Shown: positions 35,829 through 44,367 of the stretch, piece by piece
Layout of the letters: every line of letters begins with the position of its first letter
How positions within the stretch are numbered: the stretch's first letter is position 1
Origin: Candidatus Methanomethylicaceae archaeon
Lineage (GTDB): Archaea; Thermoproteota; Methanomethylicia; Methanomethylicales; Methanomethylicaceae
NCBI GenBank assembly: GCA_026414165.1
Contig: JAOAJN010000004.1
Location: 78,794 to 142,793 of the forward strand
Direction: 5' to 3'
Length of the DNA: 64,000 nucleotides
Program-made: the position numbers and the translations under genes
Notes under the pieces: generated by a model
Told to the model about the DNA's origin: nothing
Databases searched by the model: none
The model's input: only the letters and a program-made list of their open reading frames with translations

Positions 35829-37276
35829 ACCTCTTCGCCCCCCACACCTAAAAACACCTCTATTCCTTCTGGTCCTCTTTCAAAGGAAGCCGTTAGAGTG
35901 TAAACAACTGTTGATACGATTATAGTCCATGCATTCATTGGGAGTCCGAGGGGAGTCATTTTGGTGAAGTACAGCGCAATTGCCACTGAAAACCCTGAGA
36001 TCAAAGTCAATATGGCAGACGCCCTCCCTCCCCTCTTCCATACAAACATGCCTAGCACTATGGGTGCCTGGGGGAGGAGAAGAGAAGAGGATAGCACAGC
36101 CAGATCGACGATGAATCCAGGTCTAGCCAGCGCAAAGGCAGTACATGCCAGTGCCAAAACGCCTAATGTAGCCCTACCAACCAAAAGCTTCAGGCGGGTT
36201 GATCCAGGTCTGTAGCTTTCGTATATGTCTCTTGCCGCCATGGAACTCAATGTCAGCAGAATGCCGTCTATAGTTGAAACCGAAGCTGCCAGCACCGCTA
36301 CGATCCCAAATACTCCAATCCACAATGGCGCCATTCCTAGTAAGGTCGGAGTGACCGAGTCCCTATAAGAAACTAGGGGAAACAAGCCGTTAACCGTGAG
36401 CCCCCTGAGCATAAGTCCCAATAGAGTTACCAATACTGTGAAGAGTAGCCCATAAGCCCCAAACCAAATGATCATAGACTTTAGAGTCTTAGAGTCCTTT
36501 GGTGAGAAGAGCCTTTGCACGACCTGCGGGTTTGTGACGGCAAAAAAGAACCAAGGGATAGTCATGTTGAGGAACGTAGAAAATGACCAGTATGGGTTTG
36601 GCACGTAGGATAAGGACCCTAATGATGTAAAATCAAAACCTCTTCCTTCGTATCCCCATGAATAAACCCACAAGACCATCAAAAACCCGGTGAATAACAT
36701 TATCAGTCCCTGAAAGACATCTGTCCATCCAACGCTCCACATCCCTGCTATTAAGGACCAGATTAGCGCCACAATAATTGCAATTATCACGGCTGGAACA
36801 TAAGGTATGGCTCCCCCACTTGCACCCTCCGCTGCCATAGCTACTCCTATGACTTGGGAAGATGCGTAGGGTATGAGTGATATAAGCGCCAAGACTGTTA
36901 CCGCTGCACCCACTTCCCTGCCCCCGTAGCGGGCACTTAAAATCTCTGCAGGCGAGACATATCCGTACCTTTTATGGAGATTCCAGTATCTCGGAGCAAT
37001 GAAATAAAGTAGTAGCAGAGTTCCTACAAAATAGACTAGCTCGAATCCCAGCGCCCCTACGCCTGTTGTGTACGCGAGCCCGACGAGCCCTATAAACATG
37101 AACGCACTGTAGGTCGTGGCAGCATACGAGAGTGTTGCCAATAGAGTACCGAACCTTCCGCTTGCGGTGTAGAAATCCTTGAAGTCCTTCTTTAGATATT
37201 TTTTAGAGAAGAATGCTATCGCGCTACCGACTCCAAGGTATATCAGTATAGAGACGTAAACTGATATCTGATCCAT
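35825..37276 (-). CDS. Sodium/solute symporter (SSS family), second copy
   Basis: The 483-residue protein has about 13 membrane segments in the SSS pattern, with FYTASGRFGTLLATLSYAATTYSAFMFIGLVG as separate motifs ASGRFG and ATTYSAFM near the sodium site, and VGWTDVFQGLIM mid-protein. ATG 37276 follows GGAGGTAAAGAG. The upstream in-frame extension to 37306 lies inside the small partner gene and is rejected. It resembles pantothenate/proline-type symporters. It is encoded five bases after a 55-residue membrane protein, repeating the arrangement at 23590-25405. Confidence 0.88.
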   Translation of the reverse strand: MDQISVYVSILIYLGVGSAIAFFSKKYLKKDFKDFYTASGRFGTLLATLSYAATTYSAFMFIGLVGLAYTTGVGALGFELVYFVGTLLLLYFIAPRYWNLHKRYGYVSPAEILSARYGGREVGAAVTVLALISLIPYASSQVIGVAMAAEGASGGAIPYVPAVIIAIIVALIWSLIAGMWSVGWTDVFQGLIMLFTGFLMVLWVYSWGYEGRGFDFTSLGSLSYVPNPYWSFSTFLNMTIPWFFFAVTNPQVVQRLFSPKDSKTLKSMIIWFGAYGLLFTVLVTLLGLMLRGLTVNGLFPLVSYRDSVTPTLLGMAPLWIGVFGIVAVLAASVSTIDGILLTLSSMAARDIYESYRPGSTRLKLLVGRATLGVLALACTAFALARPGFIVDLAVLSSSLLLPQAPIVLGMFVWKRGGRASAILTLISGFSVAIALYFTKMTPLGLPMNAWTIIVSTVVYTLTASFERGPEGIEVFLGVGGEEV

Positions 37277-37280
37277 CTCT

Positions 37281-37448
37281 TTACCTCCGCATCGAAATTG
37301 CAACAAATATCAGATAAGCGACCGATATTCCCGTCCAGAAAATGAATGTCAGAGGTCCCTCAATTCCGTTGAGCAACCCATAGGGAATGAAGTACATGAG
37401 AAGAACCACTATCACGGAAAGTAAAAGAAAGAGCTTTTTTTCAATCAT
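37281..37448 (-). CDS. 55-residue membrane partner of symporter
   Basis: A short frame from ATG 37448 encodes 55 residues with two hydrophobic helices (about 6-24 and 33-51) linked by PYGLLNGIEGP, and ending SMRR. The stop TAA is five bases before the symporter ATG, and the symporter's ribosome site lies over this gene's last codons. The order is the same as that of small subunits such as YhdT with PanF in bacteria, though I do not claim sequence homology. It is likely a real transporter partner. Confidence 0.65.
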   Translation of the reverse strand: MIEKKLFLLLSVIVVLLMYFIPYGLLNGIEGPLTFIFWTGISVAYLIFVAISMRR

Positions 37449-37529
37449 GGGTAGGATAAACAGTCTACCTTAATAATAAACCTTGTCAAAAATTCCTTAT
37501 AAAAATGGATTGGGGCTTTCGCTTTACTT

Positions 37530-38207
37530 TCACCCAAAGGCCCTGTCTCCCGCGTCTCCAAGCCCTGGCAGAATGTAGCCATGGTCGTTTAACCCTTCGT
37601 CCACAGCAATGGTGAAGATCTCAATGTTCGGGTATTTGTCTCTGATGCGCTGAATCCCCAATGGCGCACATATCACAGTGGCGATTACAGATCTTTTCGG
37701 GTGATTGTCTCTGATGACCTCGTCCAAAACCGCAAGAAGTGTGCAGCCTGAAGCCAACATGGGATCCGCCACTATCAGGGTATCGTTGGGGTATATTTTT
37801 GATATTTTGCTGTAATTCCGCTCTATCCTAAAATTGTAGTTTGGTGCAGCTATACCCTCCTCTATCCTCTTCGCGCTGATTATGCTCTGCCTCGCGGCAG
37901 GGAAGATCTTCAACATCCCCTCTACAAATGGAACTGCTGCCCTTAGGACATTCACGATCATTATGTGGTCCGCATCTGTGAGCTTTATTCCCTTAGCCTT
38001 CATTCCCGTCGGCGTCTCGACCTCGACCTCTTGGTAGTCCATTGTCCTCGCTATTTCAAGTGCGATAAGACGTCCAAGTTTCACCAACCCTTTTCTGAAT
38101 GCTATCTGTCCAGTGTTCTTGTCCCTCAAAGTTGTAAGAATCTCTTGGGCCAGAGGATGGTCAACAACTTTGACGTTAGGAAAGTTTTTCAAATGAACCC
38201 TTCTCAA
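37530..38207 (-). CDS. upp: Uracil phosphoribosyltransferase
   Basis: The 225-residue protein salvages uracil to UMP with PRPP. It has the PRTase signature TLIVADPMLASGCTL and the C-terminal uracil-binding DHGYILPGLGDAGDRAFG as two motifs, GYILPGLGD and GDRAFG. The N-terminal HPLAQEILTTLRDKNT is also typical. It stands alone, but it complements the PRPP synthetase and nucleoside phosphorylase in this window. Confidence 0.93.
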   Translation of the reverse strand: MRRVHLKNFPNVKVVDHPLAQEILTTLRDKNTGQIAFRKGLVKLGRLIALEIARTMDYQEVEVETPTGMKAKGIKLTDADHIMIVNVLRAAVPFVEGMLKIFPAARQSIISAKRIEEGIAAPNYNFRIERNYSKISKIYPNDTLIVADPMLASGCTLLAVLDEVIRDNHPKRSVIATVICAPLGIQRIRDKYPNIEIFTIAVDEGLNDHGYILPGLGDAGDRAFG

Positions 38208-38269
38208 ACTAAATTTTGAGGTAGTATATTTATTTTTAGGTCCTTATGGTCCGCGTCAAATTTATACAT

Positions 38270-38355
38270 GTTCATAGAATGCCTATAAGTGCTTGAAAAG
38301 ATAGGGAAAATACTGCTAAATTAAGCGAGATAATGAGTTCTTAGAATGCCTATGA
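38270..38355 (+). repeat. Two-copy direct repeat
   Basis: The bases GTTCATAGAATGCCTAT (from 38270) recur as GTTCTTAGAATGCCTAT (from 38337) with one mismatch. They are 67 bases apart in the gap between upp and the dehydrogenase, and the second copy abuts the remnant reading frame. Confidence 0.5.
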
Positions 38356-38530
38356 TCTTGGCGGTAAAATTTATGGCGAGTACGAAACGCCCGCTTTGAT
38401 TATACTGGATGAAGTTTTTGAAGAAGAAGGTTGGTTGCGGATGAAGAAAGCAAATGAAGAATTATATGGAACACGAGGAGAAGAAAATATCGCTTATCAT
38501 AAGGATAATTTGAAAAAACTTAATATCTAA
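38345..38530 (+). pseudogene. Gene remnant, unknown family
   Basis: The frame is open for 61 codons after a TAG at 38342. It reads like protein: LGGKIYGEYETPALIILDE, then EEEGWLRMKKANEELYG and a Lys-rich helix before the stop. No ATG, GTG or TTG starts the conserved-looking N-terminal part; the first is TTG 38396 in the middle. It is therefore probably the tail of a lost gene. It could be a short functional ORF of 44 residues. I do not recognise the family. Confidence 0.45.
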
Positions 38531-38549
38531 TATTGAAATCAGTGGTATC

Positions 38550-39566
38550 TCATTGCATTTTGGTCAGTTTTTCTGCTACAGCCTTTGCAAAGTCCATCGT
38601 CCCCGCGCTACCTCCCAGATCTCTCGTCACACTTTTGCCCTCTGCCAAAACTGCATCTATGGCTTCCTCGAACCTATTGCCAGCATCCACCTCTCCTAGG
38701 TACCTCAACATCATCGCAGCCGAGAGCATTATGGCTGCAGGGTTGGCATCCCACTTGCCTGCATGCTTCGGGGCAGTGCCATGTATCGCCTCGAAGAAGG
38801 CATATTTATCCCCAATATTTGCGCTCGGCGCGATGCCCAGCCCTCCGACCACACCTGCCGCCTCATCAGATAGTATGTCACCAAAGAGGTTGGTGGTCAC
38901 GATCACATCCAGATCCTGTGGCTTCATTGCAATCCTCATCGCAGCCGCGTCTACGTGCATCTCCTCAAAAACAATTTCTGGGTACTCTTTCGCAACCTCT
39001 GCACAGACATTCCTAAACAACCCGCAAGTCTCTTTCAAAACATTCGCCTTGTGGACCGCCGTGACTTTCCTCCTCTTCTCTCTCCTGGCAAGATTGAAAG
39101 CAAATCTTGCAATTCTCTCCGAGCCTTTCCTCGTTATCGTCCTTATGCCTATGGCGGAGTCTCCAAGATTATACTCCAGCCCTCGGTACATGCCCTCGGT
39201 GTTCTCCCTGACAATTATTAGATCTACTCCCTTATGGACCGATGGTACGCCAGGGTGGTTTCTAAAGGGTCTCACATTCGCGTAGAGATCGAGCATCTGC
39301 CTAAGCGTCACAGTGGCGCTCTTGAAAGTTCCAGGTCCCGGAGGGGTTTGCGTCGGACCTTTTAAGCAGGCATCTGAGGATTTTATTATATTAACGGTCT
39401 CCTCTGGTAGCTGGTTCCCGTACTTCTGCCAAGCACCCAGACCTGCCTCAACCTTAATAAACTCGAAGTCTAAACCGACGTAGTTCAGCGCATAGATCGC
39501 TGCCTCTGTTATCTCAGGTCCTATTCCGTCTCCAGTTATGACTGCTATCCTGTACTTCTTGCCCAA
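38550..39566 (-). CDS. Isocitrate/isopropylmalate dehydrogenase family
   Basis: The 338-residue NAD(P)-dependent beta-decarboxylating dehydrogenase has TGDGIGPEI at 11-19, the substrate-binding SATVTLRQMLDLYANVRP around Ser83 and Arg89, VRENTEGMY, and the metal site in TTNLFGDILSDEAAG. The ANIGDKYAFFEAIHGTAPK element is close to isocitrate dehydrogenases, whereas the chain length and YANVRP fit LeuB or homoisocitrate enzymes. The substrate could therefore be isocitrate, 3-isopropylmalate or a homologue. LeuCD-type genes lie 3 kb away on the same strand. Confidence 0.85.
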   Translation of the reverse strand: MGKKYRIAVITGDGIGPEITEAAIYALNYVGLDFEFIKVEAGLGAWQKYGNQLPEETVNIIKSSDACLKGPTQTPPGPGTFKSATVTLRQMLDLYANVRPFRNHPGVPSVHKGVDLIIVRENTEGMYRGLEYNLGDSAIGIRTITRKGSERIARFAFNLARREKRRKVTAVHKANVLKETCGLFRNVCAEVAKEYPEIVFEEMHVDAAAMRIAMKPQDLDVIVTTNLFGDILSDEAAGVVGGLGIAPSANIGDKYAFFEAIHGTAPKHAGKWDANPAAIMLSAAMMLRYLGEVDAGNRFEEAIDAVLAEGKSVTRDLGGSAGTMDFAKAVAEKLTKMQ

Positions 39567-39645
39567 ATTTTAACCCCCAATCTTTAAAATTCCAAGGAGT
39601 ATATGATTTTTGCGCATCTTTCATGCATATTTGCTATATTTTAAA

Positions 39646-41208
39646 CTAATGGGTCTCGGGCGTCTGGTATATGCTAGCTCTTGAGCGTAAAGCTCCATCT
39701 AAGACCTCCTCGACCTTCTTGTTGAGGTAACCCCTGACGAACTTTATAGCGCTCCGAATCGTGAACTTCACTGCTGGGTTGTTCTTTTTAGAATAGTCAT
39801 TTGCTAGCTCTTCTATCCACCGCAGGTTATGTCTCCATACGACGCGATAGAGCTCCAAGTGATATTGATTGGCATCTTCAAGGAAGCGCATTGGTTTGTT
39901 CTCATCCCCCGTAGCTGGGACGTAGAGGAGCGGCACGATAAAGCTTCGATAGTTCTTCAAAGTCTCCACAAGCTCTATGGTCTGCAAAATATCATTCTCC
40001 TTTTCGCCTGGCAAGTTTACTATTAATGTTGCCGCAGGTACCCAGTTATATTCGTCGCATATGGAAAATGCACTCTCCACGACACTTCTCCATTCTACGG
40101 GTTTAAAGGGGGCTGGCTTCCTACACATGTATCTCTCAATTATTGATATGCTACCCGTCTCTATGCCCGTCTGAAAACCTAACCAGGCATGCCTCTCAAG
40201 ACCCAGTATCTCTGAAACTGCTTTGACGGTAGAAGGACTAGATGCAATTGAGGCAAGTTCGGCATGGCTTATTCCGACGCTTTTTACGCCTGGAACCGAA
40301 GTTACACTCTTAAAGAGCTCTAAGACTCTTTCATGATTTGGAACAAGGGCTGTTGTCCCATATCTAAGTACGTCTTCCGCATGTAGACAAATGTTTGTCT
40401 GCCCATTTTCAACGTTTGTCTTCACATCTTGGATGATCGCATCGAGTGGTCTATGGCGCAGCTTCCTCAGCGTAGGGGTGCAGAATCCACACCCCCTGCC
40501 ACACCCTCTAGATACTTCAACGAGTCCGCCAACGGTCGCCCCTAGTAGGGGTGGAATGTCCTCCGCTTTCGGAGCGTCCTGAATATCCGCCGTTATTCTT
40601 ACGGGTACCTTAAGTTTTCCATCAAGTATTGACTCGATTACCCTTGGAAATATCGACTCCCCCTCGCCCTCTACAACAACATCAATCCCCATCCTTTCCA
40701 TCTCTTTATAACCAAGTTGCCACGCTCCGGGACCCCCAACCATGACTACAACTCCCTGACTTCTCGCCTTTTGGACTGCTTCTGAGCTTACAAGTTTTCT
40801 GAAGTAGTACGCATTGAAAGGCTCTTCATGAACAATCCCAAAAGGACCGCTGATTGTGGTTGAGGCCGGACCTTTACCGAGAGGATCAAAGGTAGAAATC
40901 CCTATAACCTTGGTATCTTCGGAGAGAAACTTTTGAATTTTCTCAGGGATTATGACGGCGACCTCTTCCCTTTTAAGGAGGCCCGACCTGATGATTGCTG
41001 ACTCTATCCTCCTTAGTCCTTGTGGGGCCAAGATCGCCCTTCCATTTTCGTCGACTGGAACTTTATTGAAGACTGCCTTAAAGACGAATTCCGAGAGAAA
41101 TGATGCCCTGGGCGCGGTTGATATGAATCCGTAAAAGAGCGAATTACCATAATTGCTCATAAGGGTTCGATCGCTCGTGAGTATTACCTTGCATTTGGCG
41201 AGACCCAT
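39646..41208 (-). CDS. Radical SAM protein with B12-like N-terminal domain
   Basis: The 520-residue protein has a radical SAM cluster motif CGRGCGFC (Cys236, 240, 243). It is preceded by a Rossmann-like domain (residues about 95-190, GGPGAWQLG and VVVEGEGE) as in B12-binding radical SAM enzymes. The usual DxHxxG cobalamin motif is not seen; the corresponding stretch is STFDPLGKG, so cobalamin may bind differently or not at all. A C-terminal helical part follows the TIM barrel. Substrate unknown; methyltransferase or C-C bond chemistry is possible. A divergent PadR gene starts 71 bases upstream. Confidence 0.8.
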   Translation of the reverse strand: MGLAKCKVILTSDRTLMSNYGNSLFYGFISTAPRASFLSEFVFKAVFNKVPVDENGRAILAPQGLRRIESAIIRSGLLKREEVAVIIPEKIQKFLSEDTKVIGISTFDPLGKGPASTTISGPFGIVHEEPFNAYYFRKLVSSEAVQKARSQGVVVMVGGPGAWQLGYKEMERMGIDVVVEGEGESIFPRVIESILDGKLKVPVRITADIQDAPKAEDIPPLLGATVGGLVEVSRGCGRGCGFCTPTLRKLRHRPLDAIIQDVKTNVENGQTNICLHAEDVLRYGTTALVPNHERVLELFKSVTSVPGVKSVGISHAELASIASSPSTVKAVSEILGLERHAWLGFQTGIETGSISIIERYMCRKPAPFKPVEWRSVVESAFSICDEYNWVPAATLIVNLPGEKENDILQTIELVETLKNYRSFIVPLLYVPATGDENKPMRFLEDANQYHLELYRVVWRHNLRWIEELANDYSKKNNPAVKFTIRSAIKFVRGYLNKKVEEVLDGALRSRASIYQTPETH

Positions 41209-41279
41209 AGCGATCTCACCTCAAAGTAGGAAAATAATATGCGAAACTATAAATGTTTTGGAAATTAAAATATTGATAT

Positions 41280-41606
41280 ATGAAAAAGAAAGACGCCTTG
41301 CTTAGGGCTACTGCTAATGGACTATTGCGCCTAATGATAATGTGGATCTTGAATAAGAAGGAACACTCGGGCTACTATATAATGAAGGAAATTCGTAGAA
41401 TAACTGGGATAAAGTATCACCCAGGGGTGATATACCCTCTACTCTACAGCCTAGAGGGTGACGGCTTGATCGCTGGCAAATGGAGAACTTCTGGGAGGAG
41501 GAACATTAAGGATTACTCGCTGACCCCTGAGGGGCTCTCCGCCTTCCAAACAATGAAAAAGTTCCTATCCTCTTCTATCAAAGAAATGCATGGCCTAATA
41601 GATTAG
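41280..41606 (+). CDS. PadR family transcriptional regulator
   Basis: The 108-residue protein has the PadR winged helix: ILNKKEHSGYYIMKEIRRITGIKYHPGVIYPLLYSLEGDGLI as the pattern SGYYIMKEI, HPGVIYPLL and LEGDGLI, and the wing RRNIKDYSLTPEGL. The last helix is short, as in subgroup 2. It is divergent from the radical SAM gene and could regulate it. Confidence 0.88.
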   Translation: MKKKDALLRATANGLLRLMIMWILNKKEHSGYYIMKEIRRITGIKYHPGVIYPLLYSLEGDGLIAGKWRTSGRRNIKDYSLTPEGLSAFQTMKKFLSSSIKEMHGLID

Positions 41607-41622
41607 CAAAAAAGCAATCATT

Positions 41623-42369
41623 TCATACGTTCTCGGCGATCCAGACCATCTCCTGTTTATATGAAGTGAGGGGTCGATAATCAAACCCGCCGTATACCTC
41701 CCATTTCTTGAAACCAGCCAATCTTAAAAGGAGCTCAAATTCTCTCTTGTAGATTAAAGCGTATCTGTAGGTACCCTTCCAGAATACGTCTCCCTCTTTG
41801 TAAACGACGGCAAGCGTCTCTATGATCTGATTTATCTCATCAATGAAATACGACTTCTCCCTTAGACCATACTCTCCCTTGTCGGTTACTATCAGATCCT
41901 CAGACTCCTTTCCGAAGCTCATCATCCTTTCTATGTCGGGATAAAAGAAGTTCAATATCAAACGACCGCCTTTCTGAAGGTGCCTCCTGAAATTCTTCAG
42001 GGTCTTCAACTGGTCCTCCGTGGTCAGATTATAAAGGAAACTGCGGAATGGAACTATGATCAAAGCAAATTTATCTTTTAGCTTGAAGTTGCGCATGTCT
42101 CCCAAACTCACCTTTGGCTCTAGTCCCATGGCTTTCGCCTTCGCCCTGAGCTCATCCAGCATACACTGTGAGATATCAATCCCATAGGCGTCTATTCCAT
42201 CTTTCAAAAGTTCCAAGTATATCCTGCCCGTTCCGCACCCAACCTCTAAAACCTTTCCAGCAGCCTTTTTTGCCTCCCTCTTGTAAAATTCTATATCTTC
42301 CTTGTATCCGCCGTATATAATGTCGTAGACTTTTGCCCAAGCGTCATACTCACTATTAGTAATATTTAT
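41623..42369 (-). CDS. SAM-dependent methyltransferase without canonical start codon
   Basis: The C-terminal 198 residues begin at a TTG (42216) in the middle of the fold. The frame stays open upstream to 42384 and encodes the expected N-terminus: YDAWAKVYDIIYGGYKED followed by motif I, VLEVGCGTGR, as in class I methyltransferases. Between the in-frame TAG (42387) and motif I there is no ATG, GTG or TTG. Translation may use ATA 42369 or ATT 42363, or the start may have been lost by mutation or a sequencing error. A TATA-like TTATATTATATTTAATT lies near 42389-42405. Substrate unknown. Confidence 0.7.
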   Translation of the reverse strand: MNITNSEYDAWAKVYDIIYGGYKEDIEFYKREAKKAAGKVLEVGCGTGRIYLELLKDGIDAYGIDISQCMLDELRAKAKAMGLEPKVSLGDMRNFKLKDKFALIIVPFRSFLYNLTTEDQLKTLKNFRRHLQKGGRLILNFFYPDIERMMSFGKESEDLIVTDKGEYGLREKSYFIDEINQIIETLAVVYKEGDVFWKGTYRYALIYKREFELLLRLAGFKKWEVYGGFDYRPLTSYKQEMVWIAENV

Positions 42370-42433
42370 CCCCCAACTATATATCTAATTAAATATAATA
42401 TAAAAGGTTGCACCGTTAAAAGTTTGAAATGTG

Positions 42434-42940
42434 CTACTGCGTCTCCCAGATAAACCTTCCCCTCTTCTTGTAATGCTCTACGAGCCCACCGTCCTCCAAG
42501 ATCCTCATTAGGAAGTCGGGTATGGGCTTGAAGTCAAAAGTTCTGTCTTTGGTGTATATCTTGCCCTCGGATAGTGCCACCTCAATGACATCTCCAGTAT
42601 TAACGTAGTCGGGCAGATCTTTGGACTCCACCAAGGGTAGACCTATGTTGAATGCATTTCTGTAGAAGATCCTGGCAAACGACTTTGCCACGACAATGCT
42701 TATCCCGGAATGCTTTATTACGACTGGTGCCTGCTCCCTGCTAGATCCGCACCCGAAGTTCTTTCCAGCAACTATTATGTCGCCCTTTGAGATCTTGGAC
42801 GCAAAACTCGGGTCAGCACCTTCCATCACATGTCTTGCAAGTTCGTCAAAGTCTATCGTCTTAAACTTATACTTGCCCGGTATTATGAGGTCCGTGGAGA
42901 TGTCGTCTCCAAACTTCCAAACTCTTCCTTTGATCCTCAT
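42434..42940 (-). CDS. leuD: 3-isopropylmalate dehydratase-type small subunit
   Basis: The 168-residue protein is the swivel-domain subunit of an aconitase-family hydro-lyase. It has [13 protein letters not shown] near the N-terminus and [14 protein letters not shown]. The substrate-selecting loop reads YKFKT, unlike the YLRT of archaeal homoaconitase or the YLV-type of isopropylmalate isomerase, so the acid handled cannot be assigned. The large subunit gene follows the canonical order with adjacent coordinates 42941 and beyond, in the same operon. Confidence 0.85.
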   Translation of the reverse strand: MRIKGRVWKFGDDISTDLIIPGKYKFKTIDFDELARHVMEGADPSFASKISKGDIIVAGKNFGCGSSREQAPVVIKHSGISIVVAKSFARIFYRNAFNIGLPLVESKDLPDYVNTGDVIEVALSEGKIYTKDRTFDFKPIPDFLMRILEDGGLVEHYKKRGRFIWETQ

Positions 42941-44182
42941 TTAAACAACCTCCTTTGGAACCGTGAATTTCCCATTAAGCGCAGAGTATGCCGCCGTCAG
43001 CGGAGATGCCAAGTAGATCTCGGCTTCGGCACAGCCCATCCTCCCCTTAAAGTTCCTATTTGTAGTAGAGATTACTATTTCACCCGGAGATGGTATGCCA
43101 TGGTGCCCGCCTACACATGGTCCGCAGCCCGGCACCCCAACTGCGCACCCTGCCCTAACGAGTTCTTCAATGATCCCCTCTCTAAGCGCACCTAGCATCA
43201 CTTCCTTTGAGGCTGGCATAACTATTGTCCTGACCTTTACACTCTTCCCTCTGAGTACCTTGGCAACCATACTCAAATCTTCTAGCCTCCCATTAGTGCA
43301 GGACCCTATGAAGACCTGATCGACTGGAGTGCCTTCAAGTTCGCTCACAGCCCTAACATTATCAACTTGATGCGGACATGAAAGCATGGGCTCCAATCTC
43401 CCCGCCTCAATCTCTAGATCGTCGACATAGTATGCATTCTCGTCCGCAGCAATCTCCTTAAAAGGCACTCGTATCCTTCCCTCTAAGAAAGCTCTTGTCT
43501 TTTCGTCTGATGCGATAAGACCTGTCTTACCTCCCATCTCTATTGCCATATTTGTCATTACCATCCTGCTGTCCATACTCATGCTCTTTACAGCATCACC
43601 CGTGAACTCCACAGACTTGTAGGTGGCGCCGTCTGCCTTGATCTTGCCTATCACATAAAGTATCGCATCCTTCGAGGTCACGTTTCCTCTGAAACTCCCG
43701 CTTATATTTATCCTGATGCTCTCTGGGACTTTAAACCATAATTTGCCCGACGCAAATACCGCTGCCATATCAGTCGAACCTATTCCGGTCGAAAATGCGG
43801 CGAAGGCCCCATGTGTACAAGTGTGCGAATCCGCTCCTACCACCACTCCTCCCGGAAATACGTAGCCCTTTTCTGGGAGGATCTGGTGGCAGATTCCCTC
43901 TCCAACATCGTAAAGCTTTATCCCGTGCATCTTTGCAAATTCACGCATCATCTTATGAAGGGCAGAGGTTCCTTCGTTGGAGCTTGGCGAGATGTGGTCT
44001 ATTACAAAAATCGCCTTCTCTTTATCCCATACGCTCTTGGCGCCCATCTCATTGAAGCTTTTTATCATGAGCGGGGCCGTTCCATCATGTGCCATTGCGG
44101 CGTCTATGGGTAGAACGACAATATCTCCAGGAGACGGCTCGCGTCCTATCTTCATGGAGATTATCTTTTCAGCTAAGGTCAT
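42941..44182 (-). CDS. leuC: 3-isopropylmalate/homoaconitate dehydratase-type large subunit
   Basis: The 413-residue protein binds a 4Fe-4S cluster through Cys in GSCTNGR and the Cys pair in GCGPC. It is the HacA/LeuC archaeal type, with PIDAAMAHDGTAP, GADSHTCTHGAF and the C-terminal KGRMG. With LeuD it isomerises a tricarboxylic or related acid in leucine, lysine, 2-oxosuberate (coenzyme B) or another chain-elongation pathway. ATG 44182 is preferred to 44188. It shares the divergent upstream region with nikR. Confidence 0.88.
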   Translation of the reverse strand: MTLAEKIISMKIGREPSPGDIVVLPIDAAMAHDGTAPLMIKSFNEMGAKSVWDKEKAIFVIDHISPSSNEGTSALHKMMREFAKMHGIKLYDVGEGICHQILPEKGYVFPGGVVVGADSHTCTHGAFAAFSTGIGSTDMAAVFASGKLWFKVPESIRINISGSFRGNVTSKDAILYVIGKIKADGATYKSVEFTGDAVKSMSMDSRMVMTNMAIEMGGKTGLIASDEKTRAFLEGRIRVPFKEIAADENAYYVDDLEIEAGRLEPMLSCPHQVDNVRAVSELEGTPVDQVFIGSCTNGRLEDLSMVAKVLRGKSVKVRTIVMPASKEVMLGALREGIIEELVRAGCAVGVPGCGPCVGGHHGIPSPGEIVISTTNRNFKGRMGCAEAEIYLASPLTAAYSALNGKFTVPKEVV

Positions 44183-44270
44183 GCCCATATTTCTCCCACC
44201 AGACCTCCTGTTTTATCCTAAATGACTATTTTAAACTTTATTGGTGAAAAATTCTTGCCAAAAGCTTTTT

Positions 44271-44307
44271 ACAAAATCACTATTTTGTGAGTATAATCAA
44301 ACTCACA
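44271..44307. promoter_or_regulatory. Dyads between leuC and nikR, candidate NikR operator
   Basis: TGTGAGT (44286-44292) and ACTCACA (44301-44307) form a perfect 7-bp dyad with an 8-base spacer. Overlapping it is ACAAAAT-N4-ATTTTGT (44271-44288). They lie about 60 bases upstream of nikR and 90 of leuC. A regulatory dyad is well supported, but NikR binding is inference from position. Confidence 0.5.
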
Positions 44308-44367
44308 AACAAAAACTAAATAGAAACTAATATTATAAACCTAGCTCTCTCCAATAATTGATACCTT

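Noticed and set aside
38533..39285. Long plus-strand frame opposite the dehydrogenase
   Set aside because: It is the antisense shadow of the isocitrate/isopropylmalate dehydrogenase gene.
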